A stretch of 64,000 bases of DNA, taken from the NCBI RefSeq assembly GCF_032922745.1, contig NZ_CP136693.1, positions 1,612,001-1,676,000 on the forward strand, given 5' to 3'. The stretch is from Marinobacter salarius. GTDB lineage: Bacteria > Pseudomonadota > Gammaproteobacteria > Pseudomonadales > Oleiphilaceae. Both the position numbers and the translations under genes were made by a program. Below the pieces are notes generated by a model that saw only the letters and a list, made by a program, of their open reading frames with translations, did no database searches and was not told the origin of the DNA. Below are positions 39,230-48,617 of this stretch, piece by piece. The first letter of the stretch is position 1. Each line of letters opens with the position of its first letter.

Positions 39230-40375
39230 TTGGAGGAAGGAATAGTCTTTGAATCCATTGACCAGATATATGCAGCTGCCGGCAAAACCGAGGGGTGGTC
39301 AGATGTTCTGCAAACCATCATCAGAGCCACGGGCGCCAGCTCAGGCTGTATCCTCTCCACTTTTAAAGGTGGCTCGAGTAAAGGCGGCTCCAGCGGAAAT
39401 GTCAGTGTCTCGCATGAGATCGACCCTGACTGGATTCAGTGCTATAACAACGAGCTATTCCGCTACGACCCGTCTCCCGCTTTGATCCAGGACAACCCCG
39501 GAAGGGTAGTTGTCGATGCCGTGACCGGGCCGCGCCCGGCTGACCTGACTGGAGACGCGCGGCTCTTTTATAACGAGCTTATGCTGCCCCAGAGTTTTCG
39601 GCATACCCTGCATTCAGGCTTGTTTGATGAAGGGCGCCGGAATCTTGGCATTATTCTGCAACGTCCTCCGCGCCCCGGAGCTTTCAGCGCTGCCCAGGTC
39701 GCGATACTTCAAGCCCTGACTCCACATCTAAACCGTGCCCTGATCCTTCACGCCCGACTCCAGGCAGTTGACCAAATGGTCTCGGGACTCGCCGTTTTGC
39801 TGGATCGTATGCCAGTGGGGGTGGTCCTGCTCAATGGCATGAGCGATATCGTGCACGCCAACAATCGCGCCGAGCAGGTGCTGCGCAATTCTCCCTTGCT
39901 ACGGACCTTAAATAGAAGGTTGCAGGCGTCCGGCGCACGAGACAATAGGCAACTGCAGGGCCGTATTGCCGCTGCGCTGGCCAGAGAAAGCGCATTCACC
40001 GATACGACGCTCCGGCTCCTGTCCAGAGGCCCTCCCGGCCTTTATATCCAGGTCACGCCAATGGAACTCCCGGAGCCCTCAGACAGCCTTTTTCTTGATG
40101 GTGTGCGCGCAGCGGTATGGATCGGCACCTACGAGCCAGGTCGACTGTGTCCGCGATCCCTTGCCGAGCTCTACAATTTGTCCCCCACCGAGTCAGAGTT
40201 GCTGGCTCGCTTGGTGGAGGGCAGAAGCCTGTCCGAAATTGCGGATCTCAGGCAGGTGAGTATCTATACCGCCCGAACCCAACTGAAGACGATCATGAAC
40301 AAGCTGAACATATCCCGCCAGGTGGATCTGGTACGCCTGGTCATGTCCGGCCCGGGCGCCATAACACTGGATTGA
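39230..40375 (+). CDS. LuxR-type (C-terminal HTH) regulator B
   Basis: A 381-residue transcription factor. The N-terminal sensory part has a PAS-like region (residues about 180-215, LLDRMPVGVVLLNGMSDIVHANNRAEQVLR) and a C-terminal LuxR/GerE helix-turn-helix (about 318-378, LYNLSPTESELLARLVEG, then RTQLKTIMNKLNISRQ). TTG 39230 has GGAGGG upstream at 6 bases. It is a paralogue of regulator A. Its target may be the adjacent divergent lipoprotein gene, by position only. Confidence 0.85.
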   Translation: MEEGIVFESIDQIYAAAGKTEGWSDVLQTIIRATGASSGCILSTFKGGSSKGGSSGNVSVSHEIDPDWIQCYNNELFRYDPSPALIQDNPGRVVVDAVTGPRPADLTGDARLFYNELMLPQSFRHTLHSGLFDEGRRNLGIILQRPPRPGAFSAAQVAILQALTPHLNRALILHARLQAVDQMVSGLAVLLDRMPVGVVLLNGMSDIVHANNRAEQVLRNSPLLRTLNRRLQASGARDNRQLQGRIAAALARESAFTDTTLRLLSRGPPGLYIQVTPMELPEPSDSLFLDGVRAAVWIGTYEPGRLCPRSLAELYNLSPTESELLARLVEGRSLSEIADLRQVSIYTARTQLKTIMNKLNISRQVDLVRLVMSGPGAITLD

Positions 40376-40437
40376 TTGCCTGCCCTGACTTTTGTTCTCT
40401 GGCGCCGCCGATTGGCTGGTCAAGGCGGGCTTGTCTA

Positions 40438-41802
40438 TCAGCCGTTCCCTTTTTTCATCTGCTCATACTCATCCTCAAAGAAGAACTTATCTTCTCCAAG
40501 GGCCGGTTCCAGCTCATGCAGCCAGGTGGCTGTTTCGCTGTACTTGGCGAAGAACGGGCGCTGTACCCAATCCGGGTTGCGGGCCTGGATGAACCGGAGC
40601 ACGAACACTTTCTCGCCGTTGATCTCGGTGATGCCCTGTACCTCAACCTTGCCGGGGCCAGCGCTCATTGACGGGCCGCGGGCGGTGCGAGCCAGGCCTG
40701 AAACCTGCTTCATGGCTTCGCGGTAGATATTGAAGGCTTCCACCAAAGGCACTTCGAAGTAGTTCTTGGCGCCGGTGTCCCGCTCCACAAACATGTAGTA
40801 GGGGATGATGCCCAGCTGTACTTCCTTATCCCAGAGCTTCGCCCAGTCGTCTGCGTTGTCGTTTACGTGTTTGATCAACGGGCCCTGGGCGCGGATTTCG
40901 GCACCGGTGGCGCGCAGGCGGCGGATGGCTTCTTCCGCGATATCGGTGGTGATTTCCTGCCAGTGGTTGTAGTGCGCCATGATGGCCACGTGCTTACCGG
41001 CGTCCACAAGGCGGGCAAACAGGTCAATCAGTTCGTCCGCATCCTTGTCGGTCACGAAGCGGTAGGGCCAGAAGGTCAGGGCCTTGGTGCCGATGCGGAT
41101 GGTCTGGATGTGATCAAACTCCGGCTGCAGAAGAGGCTCCAGGTACTGGACCAGATTCTTGGTTTTCATCACCATGGGGTCGCCACCGGTGACCAGCAGA
41201 TCGCTGACCTCAGTATGCTCCTGGAGGTAGCCGTGAAGCTTTTCCGCTTCGGTACTGGCCATCTTCAGGTCCTTGTCGCCCACGAACTGCGCCCAGCGGA
41301 AGCAGAAGGTGCAATAGGAATGACAGGTCTGGCCCTGGGCCGGGAAGAACAGAATGGTTTCACGGTATTTGTGCTGAACGCCGTCCAGTACTTCGCCGTT
41401 CAGTTCCGGCATGTTCATTTCCATCTGGCCGGCCGGGTGCGGGTTCAGTTCGTCGCGAATTTCTTTCGCCACGGCTTGTATTTCTTTCTTTTCCGCGCCC
41501 TCACGATGCATCTTTGCCATGCGCTCGTAATGCTCGTCCTTCAGCATGCCCTTCTGGGGAAACACCAACTGGTAAAGTGGGTCATTCGGCACCTTGTTCC
41601 AGTCGATCAGCTCATTGATCACGTATTCGTTAACGCGGAAGGGCAGCACGCTGGCCACCACCTTCATTTCAAACAGGGTCTCTTCAGGGAGATTCTGGAT
41701 AACGTCAATTTTATCGAGCTGGCGGTCTGTGTAGACCTTGAAACGCCGCTCTTCGAACTCGGCGGTTGGAATCCGGTTCGGGAACGTGACGATGGAGTTC
41801 AT
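40438..41802 (-). CDS. KamA-family radical SAM aminomutase
   Basis: A 454-residue radical SAM, PLP-dependent enzyme of the lysine 2,3-aminomutase family. The iron-sulfur motif is CHSYCTFCFR (CxxxCxxC) near residue 161. It is longer than EpmB (about 340) and close to clostridial KamA (416) with N- and C-terminal extensions, so beta-lysine formation is more likely than EF-P modification; the glutamate mutase relative is also possible. ATG 41802 has GAGG at 8 bases; a start at 41829 lacks one. No acetyltransferase (ablB) gene is adjacent. Confidence 0.85.
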   Translation of the reverse strand: MNSIVTFPNRIPTAEFEERRFKVYTDRQLDKIDVIQNLPEETLFEMKVVASVLPFRVNEYVINELIDWNKVPNDPLYQLVFPQKGMLKDEHYERMAKMHREGAEKKEIQAVAKEIRDELNPHPAGQMEMNMPELNGEVLDGVQHKYRETILFFPAQGQTCHSYCTFCFRWAQFVGDKDLKMASTEAEKLHGYLQEHTEVSDLLVTGGDPMVMKTKNLVQYLEPLLQPEFDHIQTIRIGTKALTFWPYRFVTDKDADELIDLFARLVDAGKHVAIMAHYNHWQEITTDIAEEAIRRLRATGAEIRAQGPLIKHVNDNADDWAKLWDKEVQLGIIPYYMFVERDTGAKNYFEVPLVEAFNIYREAMKQVSGLARTARGPSMSAGPGKVEVQGITEINGEKVFVLRFIQARNPDWVQRPFFAKYSETATWLHELEPALGEDKFFFEDEYEQMKKGNG

Positions 41803-42320
41803 AGATCGCCCTCTTTGGTTGTGAGCCATATTCTGGAGGGGTGGGCGTTGCCACCGCTCCGCTGGTCAAAAAACGGGCAGGCGAGTATACATAAATCTAA
41901 AAGTATTTTCAGGTCTAATCAAATTGGTAGGAATCCTACGACCTTGGTCTGAATGTGCTTGTTTGAGAGAGAAAAAGGCGCCATTCTTACGTAAGTAACC
42001 GAAATAGTCCGACAGGCTATGGTGAATTTTCCTCAAAAATTGAACTTTCATGCCGAAATGTAGTAAAAATACTACCTAATCGTCGGTATGGTTGTGCCGG
42101 TATGTGAATGCTACCTGATTCGCCTGGCCAAAAGCCGAGTGACGCAAGGGCGCTTCAGGCAGTAAAACTGGCGATCGTGTTCTATGCTTGTTCAAGGTAA
42201 CGAACTGGCGGATACCCATAATAAAACGCTCTGCATTTCATCGCAGCTTATCGATATTGCAAGGCGCTCAGCTGCTGATCGTGGCGTGCGCTGCACTTTT
42301 TAATGCCAAGGGGAGGTTTG
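41803..42320. promoter_or_regulatory. Divergent gap between kamA-family gene and aceE, with dyads
   Basis: A 518-base gap with no gene I can support. It holds two dyads that could be operators: GTAGGAATCCTAC at 41927-41939 (6-bp arms) and GTAGTA-AAAA-TACTAC at 42060-42075. The region contains AT-rich patches. In related bacteria aceE is controlled by PdhR-type GntR repressors, but the PdhR consensus ATTGGT...ACCAAT is not seen. Confidence 0.5.
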
Positions 42321-44999
42321 ATGTACCAGGACGATGATCCCATAGAGACCAGTGAATGGCTGGATGCGCTGGAGTCTCTGATCGAACAGGAGGGCGTTGA
42401 TCGCGCCAAGTACATTCTCGAAAGGCTCTCCGAACGAGCCAGCCGCGACGGCACCGAGTTGCCCTATTCCATCACCACGCCGTTCCGCAACACGATTCCT
42501 GTCACCCAGGAATCCAGAATGCCGGGTGATCTGTTCATGGAGCGGCGTATTCGCTCGCTGATCCGCTGGAACGCCATGGCCATGGTGCTGCGGGCCAATC
42601 AGCGCCCGGGTGATCTTGGCGGGCACGTGTCATCCTTCTCCTCGGCGGCCACATTGTACGATGTTGGCTTTAACTACTTCTTCCACGGCGGTGACGAGAA
42701 GCGTGAATCGGATCTGGTGTATTTCCAGGGCCATTCCTCTCCGGGCATTTATGCCCGTTCCTACCTGGAAGGGCGTTTTGACGAAGCTCAGTTGGACAAG
42801 TATCGGGAAGAGGTTGACGGCGACGGCCTGTCATCCTACCCGCACCCCTGGCTGATGCCGGATTACTGGCAGTTCCCCACGGTATCCATGGGGCTGGGGC
42901 CGATCCAGGCGATCTACCAGGCCCACGTGATGAAGTATCTGGACAGCCGCGAGCTGATCGACATGGGTGACCGCAAGGTGTGGTGCTTTGTCGGTGACGG
43001 CGAGTGTGATGAGCCGGAAACCCTGGGGTCCATCTCTGTGGCCGGCCGCGAAAACCTCAGCAACCTGATTTTTGTCGTTAACTGTAACCTGCAGCGTCTC
43101 GACGGCCCTGTGCGTGGTAACGGCAAGATTATCCAGGAACTGGAAGGCGTGTTCCGCGGAGCCGGTTGGAACGTACTGAAAGTGGTCTGGGGCCGCATGT
43201 GGGATCCACTGTTCGAGAAGGATCAGGACGGCCTGATGCAGCGTGTCATGGACGAAGCCGTTGACGGCGACCTGCAGAACTTCAAGAGCAACGGTCCGGC
43301 CTACACCCGTAAGCACTTCTTCGGTAAGTACCCGGAGTTGTCCAAGATGGTGGAGAACCTCACCGACGAGGACATCAACAAGCTTAACCGTGGTGGTCAC
43401 GACCCCTACAAAGTTTATGCCGCCTATCACCATGCCATTCACAACAATGGCGGGCGGCCGACGGTGATTCTGGCCCATACCATCAAAGGTTATGGCTTCG
43501 GTACGGCCGGCGAAGCGCAAAACACGGCACACTCGCTCAAGAAGCTCGATATCGAGCAACTGAAGGCCTTCCGTGATCGCTTTGCGGTGCCGCTGAAAGA
43601 CGAAGAGCTCAAGGACGTGCCCTACTACCGGCCGGCGCCGGACAGTCCGGAAATTGTCTACATGAACAAGCGCCGGCAAGAGTTGGGTGGTTTCTATCCC
43701 AAGCGTCGCAAGGACTGTCAGCCGTTGCAGACGCCGCCACTGGATACCTTCAAGAACTTGCTGGAAGGCTCCAACGGTCGTGAGATCTCCACCACCATGG
43801 CGTTCGTGCGATTGCTGACGGCTCTGACCAAAGACAAGCGCATCGGTAAGCGAATTGTTCCGATCGTACCGGACGAGGCCCGTACCTTCGGGATGGAGGG
43901 CATGTTCCGCCAGATGGGTATCTACACCTCTGAAGGCCAGAAGTACGTGCCGGAAGACCGTGACCAGATCATGTACTACAAGGAAGACAAGAAAGGTCAG
44001 GTGCTTGAGGAAGGGATCAACGAAGATGGTTCCATGGCGGCCTGGATGGCAGCGGCAACCTCCTACAGCACCAACAACTTCCCGTTGATACCGTTCTACA
44101 TTTTCTACTCCATGTTTGGTTTTCAGCGTGTGGGCGATCTGGCCTGGGCGTCGGGTGACATTCAGGCCCGCGGTTTCCTGGTGGGTGGTACCGCCGGGCG
44201 AACAACGCTGAATGGTGAAGGTCTGCAGCACCAGGACGGTCACAGCCATATCCTGGCCCAGACCATTCCCAGCTGTAAGGCCTATGACCCGGCTTACGGT
44301 TACGAAATGGCCGTGGTGGTCCAGCATGGCATCAAGGAAATGTTTGAAGACAACCAGAACGTCTTCTACTACCTGACCATCGAAAACGAAAACTACGAGC
44401 AGCCCGCCATGCCGGAAGGCAAGGACGGCAAGAAAGTGGAAGACGGCATCATCAAGGGCATGTACCTGCTGGATTCCGTTGAAACCAAGGGCCGTAAGAA
44501 AACGCCACGGGTTCAGCTGATGGGCTCCGGCGCCATCCTCAACGAGGTGCGCGCGGCGGCGGAACTGCTGAAAGAAGACTTTGGTGTTGCCTCTGATATC
44601 TGGAGCGTGACCAGCTTCAATGAACTGGCCCGTGACGGCCTGCACATCGAGCGCTGGAACCGCCTGCACCCGGACGATACGCCCAAGAAGTCGTACCTTA
44701 CTCAATGCCTGGAGAAGCAGCAGGGGCCGGTGGTGTCGTCCACCGACTACATCAAGCTGTTGTCTGAACAGGTGCGGGCGTACATTCCGAAAACCTATCT
44801 GACCCTGGGCACCGATGGTTTCGGTCGCAGTGATACGCGCGAGAAATTGCGCAGCCACTTCGAAGTGGATCGTTACTACGTGGCGGTGACCGCGCTGGCG
44901 GCCCTGGCAAGGGATGGCGAAGTCAAGAACGACGTGGTTCTCGAGGCTATGCGTAAGTACGGAATCGATCGCAACAAAACGAACCCGGTGCTGAGCTAA
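42321..44999 (+). CDS. aceE: Pyruvate dehydrogenase E1 component, homodimeric
   Basis: An 892-residue thiamine diphosphate enzyme that decarboxylates pyruvate and reductively acetylates the lipoyl domains of E2. The homodimeric type is recognised from DDDPIETSEWLDALESLIEQEGVDRAKYI at the start, the TPP/Mg motif VGDGECDEPETLGSI (about 225-240), GTAGRTTLNGEGLQHQDGHS, and VLQEGINEDGSMAAWMAAATSYS-like. The frame opens at 42303, but ATG 42321 has GGGAGG just upstream and matches the family. lpd is not in the window. aceF follows after 10 bases. Confidence 0.97.
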   Translation: MYQDDDPIETSEWLDALESLIEQEGVDRAKYILERLSERASRDGTELPYSITTPFRNTIPVTQESRMPGDLFMERRIRSLIRWNAMAMVLRANQRPGDLGGHVSSFSSAATLYDVGFNYFFHGGDEKRESDLVYFQGHSSPGIYARSYLEGRFDEAQLDKYREEVDGDGLSSYPHPWLMPDYWQFPTVSMGLGPIQAIYQAHVMKYLDSRELIDMGDRKVWCFVGDGECDEPETLGSISVAGRENLSNLIFVVNCNLQRLDGPVRGNGKIIQELEGVFRGAGWNVLKVVWGRMWDPLFEKDQDGLMQRVMDEAVDGDLQNFKSNGPAYTRKHFFGKYPELSKMVENLTDEDINKLNRGGHDPYKVYAAYHHAIHNNGGRPTVILAHTIKGYGFGTAGEAQNTAHSLKKLDIEQLKAFRDRFAVPLKDEELKDVPYYRPAPDSPEIVYMNKRRQELGGFYPKRRKDCQPLQTPPLDTFKNLLEGSNGREISTTMAFVRLLTALTKDKRIGKRIVPIVPDEARTFGMEGMFRQMGIYTSEGQKYVPEDRDQIMYYKEDKKGQVLEEGINEDGSMAAWMAAATSYSTNNFPLIPFYIFYSMFGFQRVGDLAWASGDIQARGFLVGGTAGRTTLNGEGLQHQDGHSHILAQTIPSCKAYDPAYGYEMAVVVQHGIKEMFEDNQNVFYYLTIENENYEQPAMPEGKDGKKVEDGIIKGMYLLDSVETKGRKKTPRVQLMGSGAILNEVRAAAELLKEDFGVASDIWSVTSFNELARDGLHIERWNRLHPDDTPKKSYLTQCLEKQQGPVVSSTDYIKLLSEQVRAYIPKTYLTLGTDGFGRSDTREKLRSHFEVDRYYVAVTALAALARDGEVKNDVVLEAMRKYGIDRNKTNPVLS

Positions 45000-45009
45000 G
45001 GAGACCGCC

Positions 45010-46695
45010 ATGAGTGAACAGGAAATCAAGGTTCCGGATCTCGGCGGTGCAGACGAGGTCGAGGTTATTGAAGTGCTCGTCAGTAAGGGAGATTCGGTTG
45101 AGGAAGAAGATCCGATACTGACGGTGGAGTCCGACAAGGCATCGGTGGAGCTGCCGTCACCGGGTGCCGGAAAAATTACCAAGATCACCGTCAAAGTGGG
45201 TGACAAGGTCAAGGAAGGCGACGTTGTCGGGATGATGGAAGCCAGCAGCGACGCCGGTGACTCGGATGACGGCAAGGATTCTGGCGAAGACGCCAAGTCC
45301 GATGAGAAAGACGAGGCGGAAGCCAAGTCGGACGACAAAGACGCCAAGTCCGAAGAGAAAAAACCGGCACCGAAGAAATCCGGCGGTTCCCGTAAGGAAA
45401 CCGTGAAGGTGCCCGCGCTGGACGGCTTCGACAATGTGCCAGTGATCGAGATCAACGTCAGCGAAGGTGATGAGGTTGAGGCGGACGACGCACTGGTGAC
45501 CGTGGAGTCCGACAAGGCCACCATGGAGATTCCATCTCCCTATGCCGGCAAGATCGGCAAGGTTCTGGTGTCCGAGGGCGACAAGATCTCCGAAGGTCTC
45601 GATCTGGTTGAAATGACCATCGTGGAAGAGGGTGGTGACGAAGGCGAAGAGGACGCGTCGTCCGAGGCGTCTGAGTCTTCCGGTAAGGAAAAGCAGGAGG
45701 GTGAGCCTGAATCGAAAGGCAAGCCTTCTGAACCGAAGCCGGAGCAGTCCTCGGCAACCTACGAGCCACCGGCACCGGGTGCCAAGGTTCACGCGGGCCC
45801 GGCGGTGCGTAAGCTGGCCCGTGAATTCGGCGCAGATCTGACTCGCATCAAGGGTTCCGGCCCGAAAAGTCGCATCCTGAAAGACGATGTCCAGGCCTAC
45901 GTGAAAAGCCAGCTGCAGCAGACGCAGCAGGGCAGCACCGTGGCTGGTGGCGGTGGCGCCGGTATTCCTGGCGTGAAACTGCCGGACTTCAGCCAGTTTG
46001 GTGAGATTGAGCGTGAATCCATGTCGCGCATGATGTTTGCCACGGCGAACAATATGCAGCGTAGCTGGCTGAACGTGCCTCACGTCACCCAGTTCGAGGA
46101 CGCGGATATCACCGATATGGAAGACTTCCGCAAGGCCCAGAAGGCGGCCGGCGAGAAGAAAGGTGTGAAGATGACACCGCTTCCGTTCCTGCTGAAAGCC
46201 TGCGCCACGGCGCTGGCGGAGTTGCCGCAGTTCAATGTGTCGCTGGATATGGACCGCAAGGAAGTGATCCGCAAGCAGTTCATTCACATTGGCATTGCGG
46301 TGGACACGCCTCACGGGCTGATGGTGCCGGTGATCAAGGATGTCGACAAGAAAGGGCTCTGGGAGCTCGCGGCGGAAAGCGCGGACCTGGCGCAGAAGGC
46401 GCGGGACAAGCAGCTTAAACCGGCCGAAATGCAGGGTGCCTGCTTTACCATCACCAGCCTGGGTGGTATCGGTGGCACGGCGTTCACGCCTATTGTGAAT
46501 ACGCCGGAGGTGGCGATTCTTGGTGTCTCAAAAGCGGCGATGAAGCCGGTCTGGGATGGCAAGGATTTCCAGCCGCGGCTGATGCTGCCCCTGTCGCTGT
46601 CCTATGATCATCGAGCGGTGAACGGGGCAGATGCGGCTCGGTTTACCTCGGTGTTGAGTCAGTTGTTGGGGGATATTCGGTCCCTTCTCCTCTGA
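45010..46695 (+). CDS. aceF: Pyruvate dehydrogenase E2 (dihydrolipoyllysine acetyltransferase)
   Basis: A 561-residue core enzyme. Two lipoyl domains carry their lysines at 43 (ESDKASVEL) and 169 (ESDKATMEI); linkers are Asp/Glu/Lys-rich. A peripheral-subunit-binding domain spans about 261-298 (AGPAVRKLAREFGADLTRIK). The catalytic domain ends with DHRAVNGADAARF, with His534 as base; Asn replaces Asp at the position of HRxxDG, as in several beta/gammaproteobacterial relatives. E. coli AceF has three lipoyl domains; two is typical for pseudomonad-like genomes. Confidence 0.97.
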   Translation: MSEQEIKVPDLGGADEVEVIEVLVSKGDSVEEEDPILTVESDKASVELPSPGAGKITKITVKVGDKVKEGDVVGMMEASSDAGDSDDGKDSGEDAKSDEKDEAEAKSDDKDAKSEEKKPAPKKSGGSRKETVKVPALDGFDNVPVIEINVSEGDEVEADDALVTVESDKATMEIPSPYAGKIGKVLVSEGDKISEGLDLVEMTIVEEGGDEGEEDASSEASESSGKEKQEGEPESKGKPSEPKPEQSSATYEPPAPGAKVHAGPAVRKLAREFGADLTRIKGSGPKSRILKDDVQAYVKSQLQQTQQGSTVAGGGGAGIPGVKLPDFSQFGEIERESMSRMMFATANNMQRSWLNVPHVTQFEDADITDMEDFRKAQKAAGEKKGVKMTPLPFLLKACATALAELPQFNVSLDMDRKEVIRKQFIHIGIAVDTPHGLMVPVIKDVDKKGLWELAAESADLAQKARDKQLKPAEMQGACFTITSLGGIGGTAFTPIVNTPEVAILGVSKAAMKPVWDGKDFQPRLMLPLSLSYDHRAVNGADAARFTSVLSQLLGDIRSLLL

Positions 46696-46826
46696 CTCTG
46701 TTCGGTGGCCGCTTTGTAGCCTGCGGGTTATGGGGCGGCCTCGCTTGTTCTTGCCTTGGCGATATCGCCTATTTTTGAAACCTGCCGGTGTTTGTTTGCG
46801 CGCTCCCTTTCCTATTTCTATTCTTT

Positions 46827-46930
46827 AAAGCGTACATATGAGGTCGATTTGTACGTTTTATTGTCTATTTTTCATTGATATTTATCGTATGTTCACTAAA
46901 CTGTATAGAAACCCTTGATTTGTACGCTTT
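46827..46930 (+). promoter_or_regulatory. Candidate HipB operator boxes upstream of hipB
   Basis: Three related 10-base boxes lie in the AT-rich leader: AAAGCGTACA (46827-46836), TGTACGTTTT (46850-46859) and TGTACGCTTT (46921-46930). The first and third are exact reverse complements; the first and second make an imperfect palindrome across 13 bases. Such dyads in front of a HipB-type regulator suggest autoregulation, as in hipBA of E. coli, though the box sequence differs. Confidence 0.55.
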
Positions 46931-46938
46931 GGTGAACA

Positions 46939-47343
46939 ATGCCTAAGTCGATAGAAGCCCAAACCTACAATATCCGGCAGGTTCAGGATGCCCTGAAGGT
47001 TACCGGTGAACTGATTGCAGCCGCCCGGAAGGAGCGTAAGTGGAGTCAGTCCGAACTGGGCAAGCGCCTGGGAGGTGTAGACAGACGGCATATCAGTGCC
47101 TTGGAGAGCGGTGATCCGGCAGCGGATTTTGGTCTTGTGGTTAGTGCCTTTTGGGTTCTGGGTCTGCCTCTTCTTTCAACGCTCCCACTCAGTGGCCAGG
47201 CATCTTCCGGCACTGTTAGTTCTCTCCTGGATGCGATGGTGAAGCTTTCATCACGTCCTGGGATACGTGCTTCGGGCTCGACAACCCGAAATGTTGGTGT
47301 CCACGGAAAGGGCGGAAAAAAGGAGATCGACAATGATTTCTGA
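46939..47343 (+). CDS. hipB: HipB-type antitoxin (XRE helix-turn-helix)
   Basis: A 134-residue DNA-binding protein with a Cro/C1-type HTH at about 24-80 (IAAARKERKWSQSELGKRLGG, RRHISALESGDPAADFGLVV). The C-terminal tail (about 95-134) is Ser/Gly/Arg-rich and likely disordered. It represses its own operon and neutralises HipA in known systems. It overlaps hipA by 11 bases and is preceded by operator-like boxes. Confidence 0.85.
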   Translation: MPKSIEAQTYNIRQVQDALKVTGELIAAARKERKWSQSELGKRLGGVDRRHISALESGDPAADFGLVVSAFWVLGLPLLSTLPLSGQASSGTVSSLLDAMVKLSSRPGIRASGSTTRNVGVHGKGGKKEIDNDF

Positions 47344-48580
47344 AGAGGCCTTTCTCTGGCTCTACCTTCCGGGGCAAACCGATCCGGTGGTGTGTGGCGT
47401 AGTTGCTTTCAATGGCTACGAGCATGTCTTTCGTTATGCACGTAGTTACCTCGAACGCGACAATGCGATTTCCCTGGCACCTTCCGGTTGCACTCTGGGT
47501 GAGCTGACTGGCGATGAATATGTGCTTGATGCCGAACTGAACAGCCCCGTTCGCGATGCTTCCCCGGACGCTTGGGGGCGTAATGTCATGATGCGGGACT
47601 ATGCGAACGCACCTGGCAGGAAAGCAAGCGAACTTGGCGAGATCGACTTCCTGCTTCGGGCGGGGCCGGACCGTATCGGTGCTTTGGACGCAACGAGCGA
47701 TCCGAGGCGCTACGTTCCGAAGAAAAGTTACGCGGCACCGCTGGAAGACCTGCTGGAGGCGGCTGACCGGATCGACCAGGGTAAGGCTCTGGATCCACAT
47801 CTCGATGCCGCCCTGAATCACGGAACAAGCGTCGGCGGTGCACGTCCAAAGGCTCTTCTTCATAAAGATGGGGAATACTGGATTGCCAAGTTCAGCTCCA
47901 GCAAGGACTCCGCCGATATGGTCGGTATTGAAGGCGGAGGTATGCAGTTGGCTCTCAAGGCGGGAATTCATGTTGCTGAAACCCGCATCGTGGAGGCTTT
48001 AAACAAACGGGTAATTCTGGTTCGCCGGTTTGATCGTGTCGTTACGCCGGAGGGGGTTCATCGCAGGCATATGATTAGTGCCATGACGCTCCTGAATCTG
48101 GATGAATATGCGGTCCGGGCCGGTTATTCAAGCTACCTTGGTCTGGCGGATGTGCTGCGCCGGTATGCACGGGATTTCCGGAAGGACGGCACCGAACTGT
48201 TTCGGCGAATGGTGTTCAATATCCTTATCGGGAATGTGGATGACCATGCGCGCAACCACGCCTGTTTCTGGGATGGCCAATGCCTGGATCTCACGCCGGC
48301 CTATGATGTTTGTCCGCAGCCCAGGACCGGCATTTCCGCGGATCAGGCCATGGCTGTTGGAGAATGGGGCCGGAAGGCCAACCTCCAGAATGCCATCAGC
48401 AACTGCGACCGGTTTGGCCTCGACAACGGGCATGCCAAAACGGTGATCGAGAAAATGGTTAATGCGGTCGAGAAATACTGGCGGGAGACTTTCTCTGCAG
48501 TCGGGACGAAAGACGGTGACCTCAACTACCTTGCTCAGGCCACCATTCTTGGCGAATCAATTTTCTATGAGCTGGAATAA
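47333..48580 (+). CDS. hipA: HipA-type serine/threonine kinase toxin
   Basis: A 415-residue kinase. Motifs: the Gly-rich loop GTSVGGARPK (164-173), a nucleotide-contact Lys186 (WIAKFSSS), the catalytic loop IGNVDDHARNH (299-309) and the metal-binding segment TPAYDV (321-326). E. coli HipA phosphorylates glutamyl-tRNA synthetase to cause persistence; the target here is unknown. A longer frame begins at 47267, but ATG 47333 has AAGGAG at 6 bases. Full-length with the N-terminal subdomain, so it is not the split HipBST type. All kinase motifs look intact. Confidence 0.88.
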   Translation: MISEEAFLWLYLPGQTDPVVCGVVAFNGYEHVFRYARSYLERDNAISLAPSGCTLGELTGDEYVLDAELNSPVRDASPDAWGRNVMMRDYANAPGRKASELGEIDFLLRAGPDRIGALDATSDPRRYVPKKSYAAPLEDLLEAADRIDQGKALDPHLDAALNHGTSVGGARPKALLHKDGEYWIAKFSSSKDSADMVGIEGGGMQLALKAGIHVAETRIVEALNKRVILVRRFDRVVTPEGVHRRHMISAMTLLNLDEYAVRAGYSSYLGLADVLRRYARDFRKDGTELFRRMVFNILIGNVDDHARNHACFWDGQCLDLTPAYDVCPQPRTGISADQAMAVGEWGRKANLQNAISNCDRFGLDNGHAKTVIEKMVNAVEKYWRETFSAVGTKDGDLNYLAQATILGESIFYELE

Positions 48581-48617
48581 ACTGGCGATTCGTCAGTTGC
48601 AAGAGTTTTTTACCCGG

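Noticed and set aside
42831..45524. Long open frame on the minus strand across aceE and aceF
   Set aside because: It is the antisense shadow of aceE/aceF; the plus-strand products carry all expected motifs, and the minus frame has no domain-like content.
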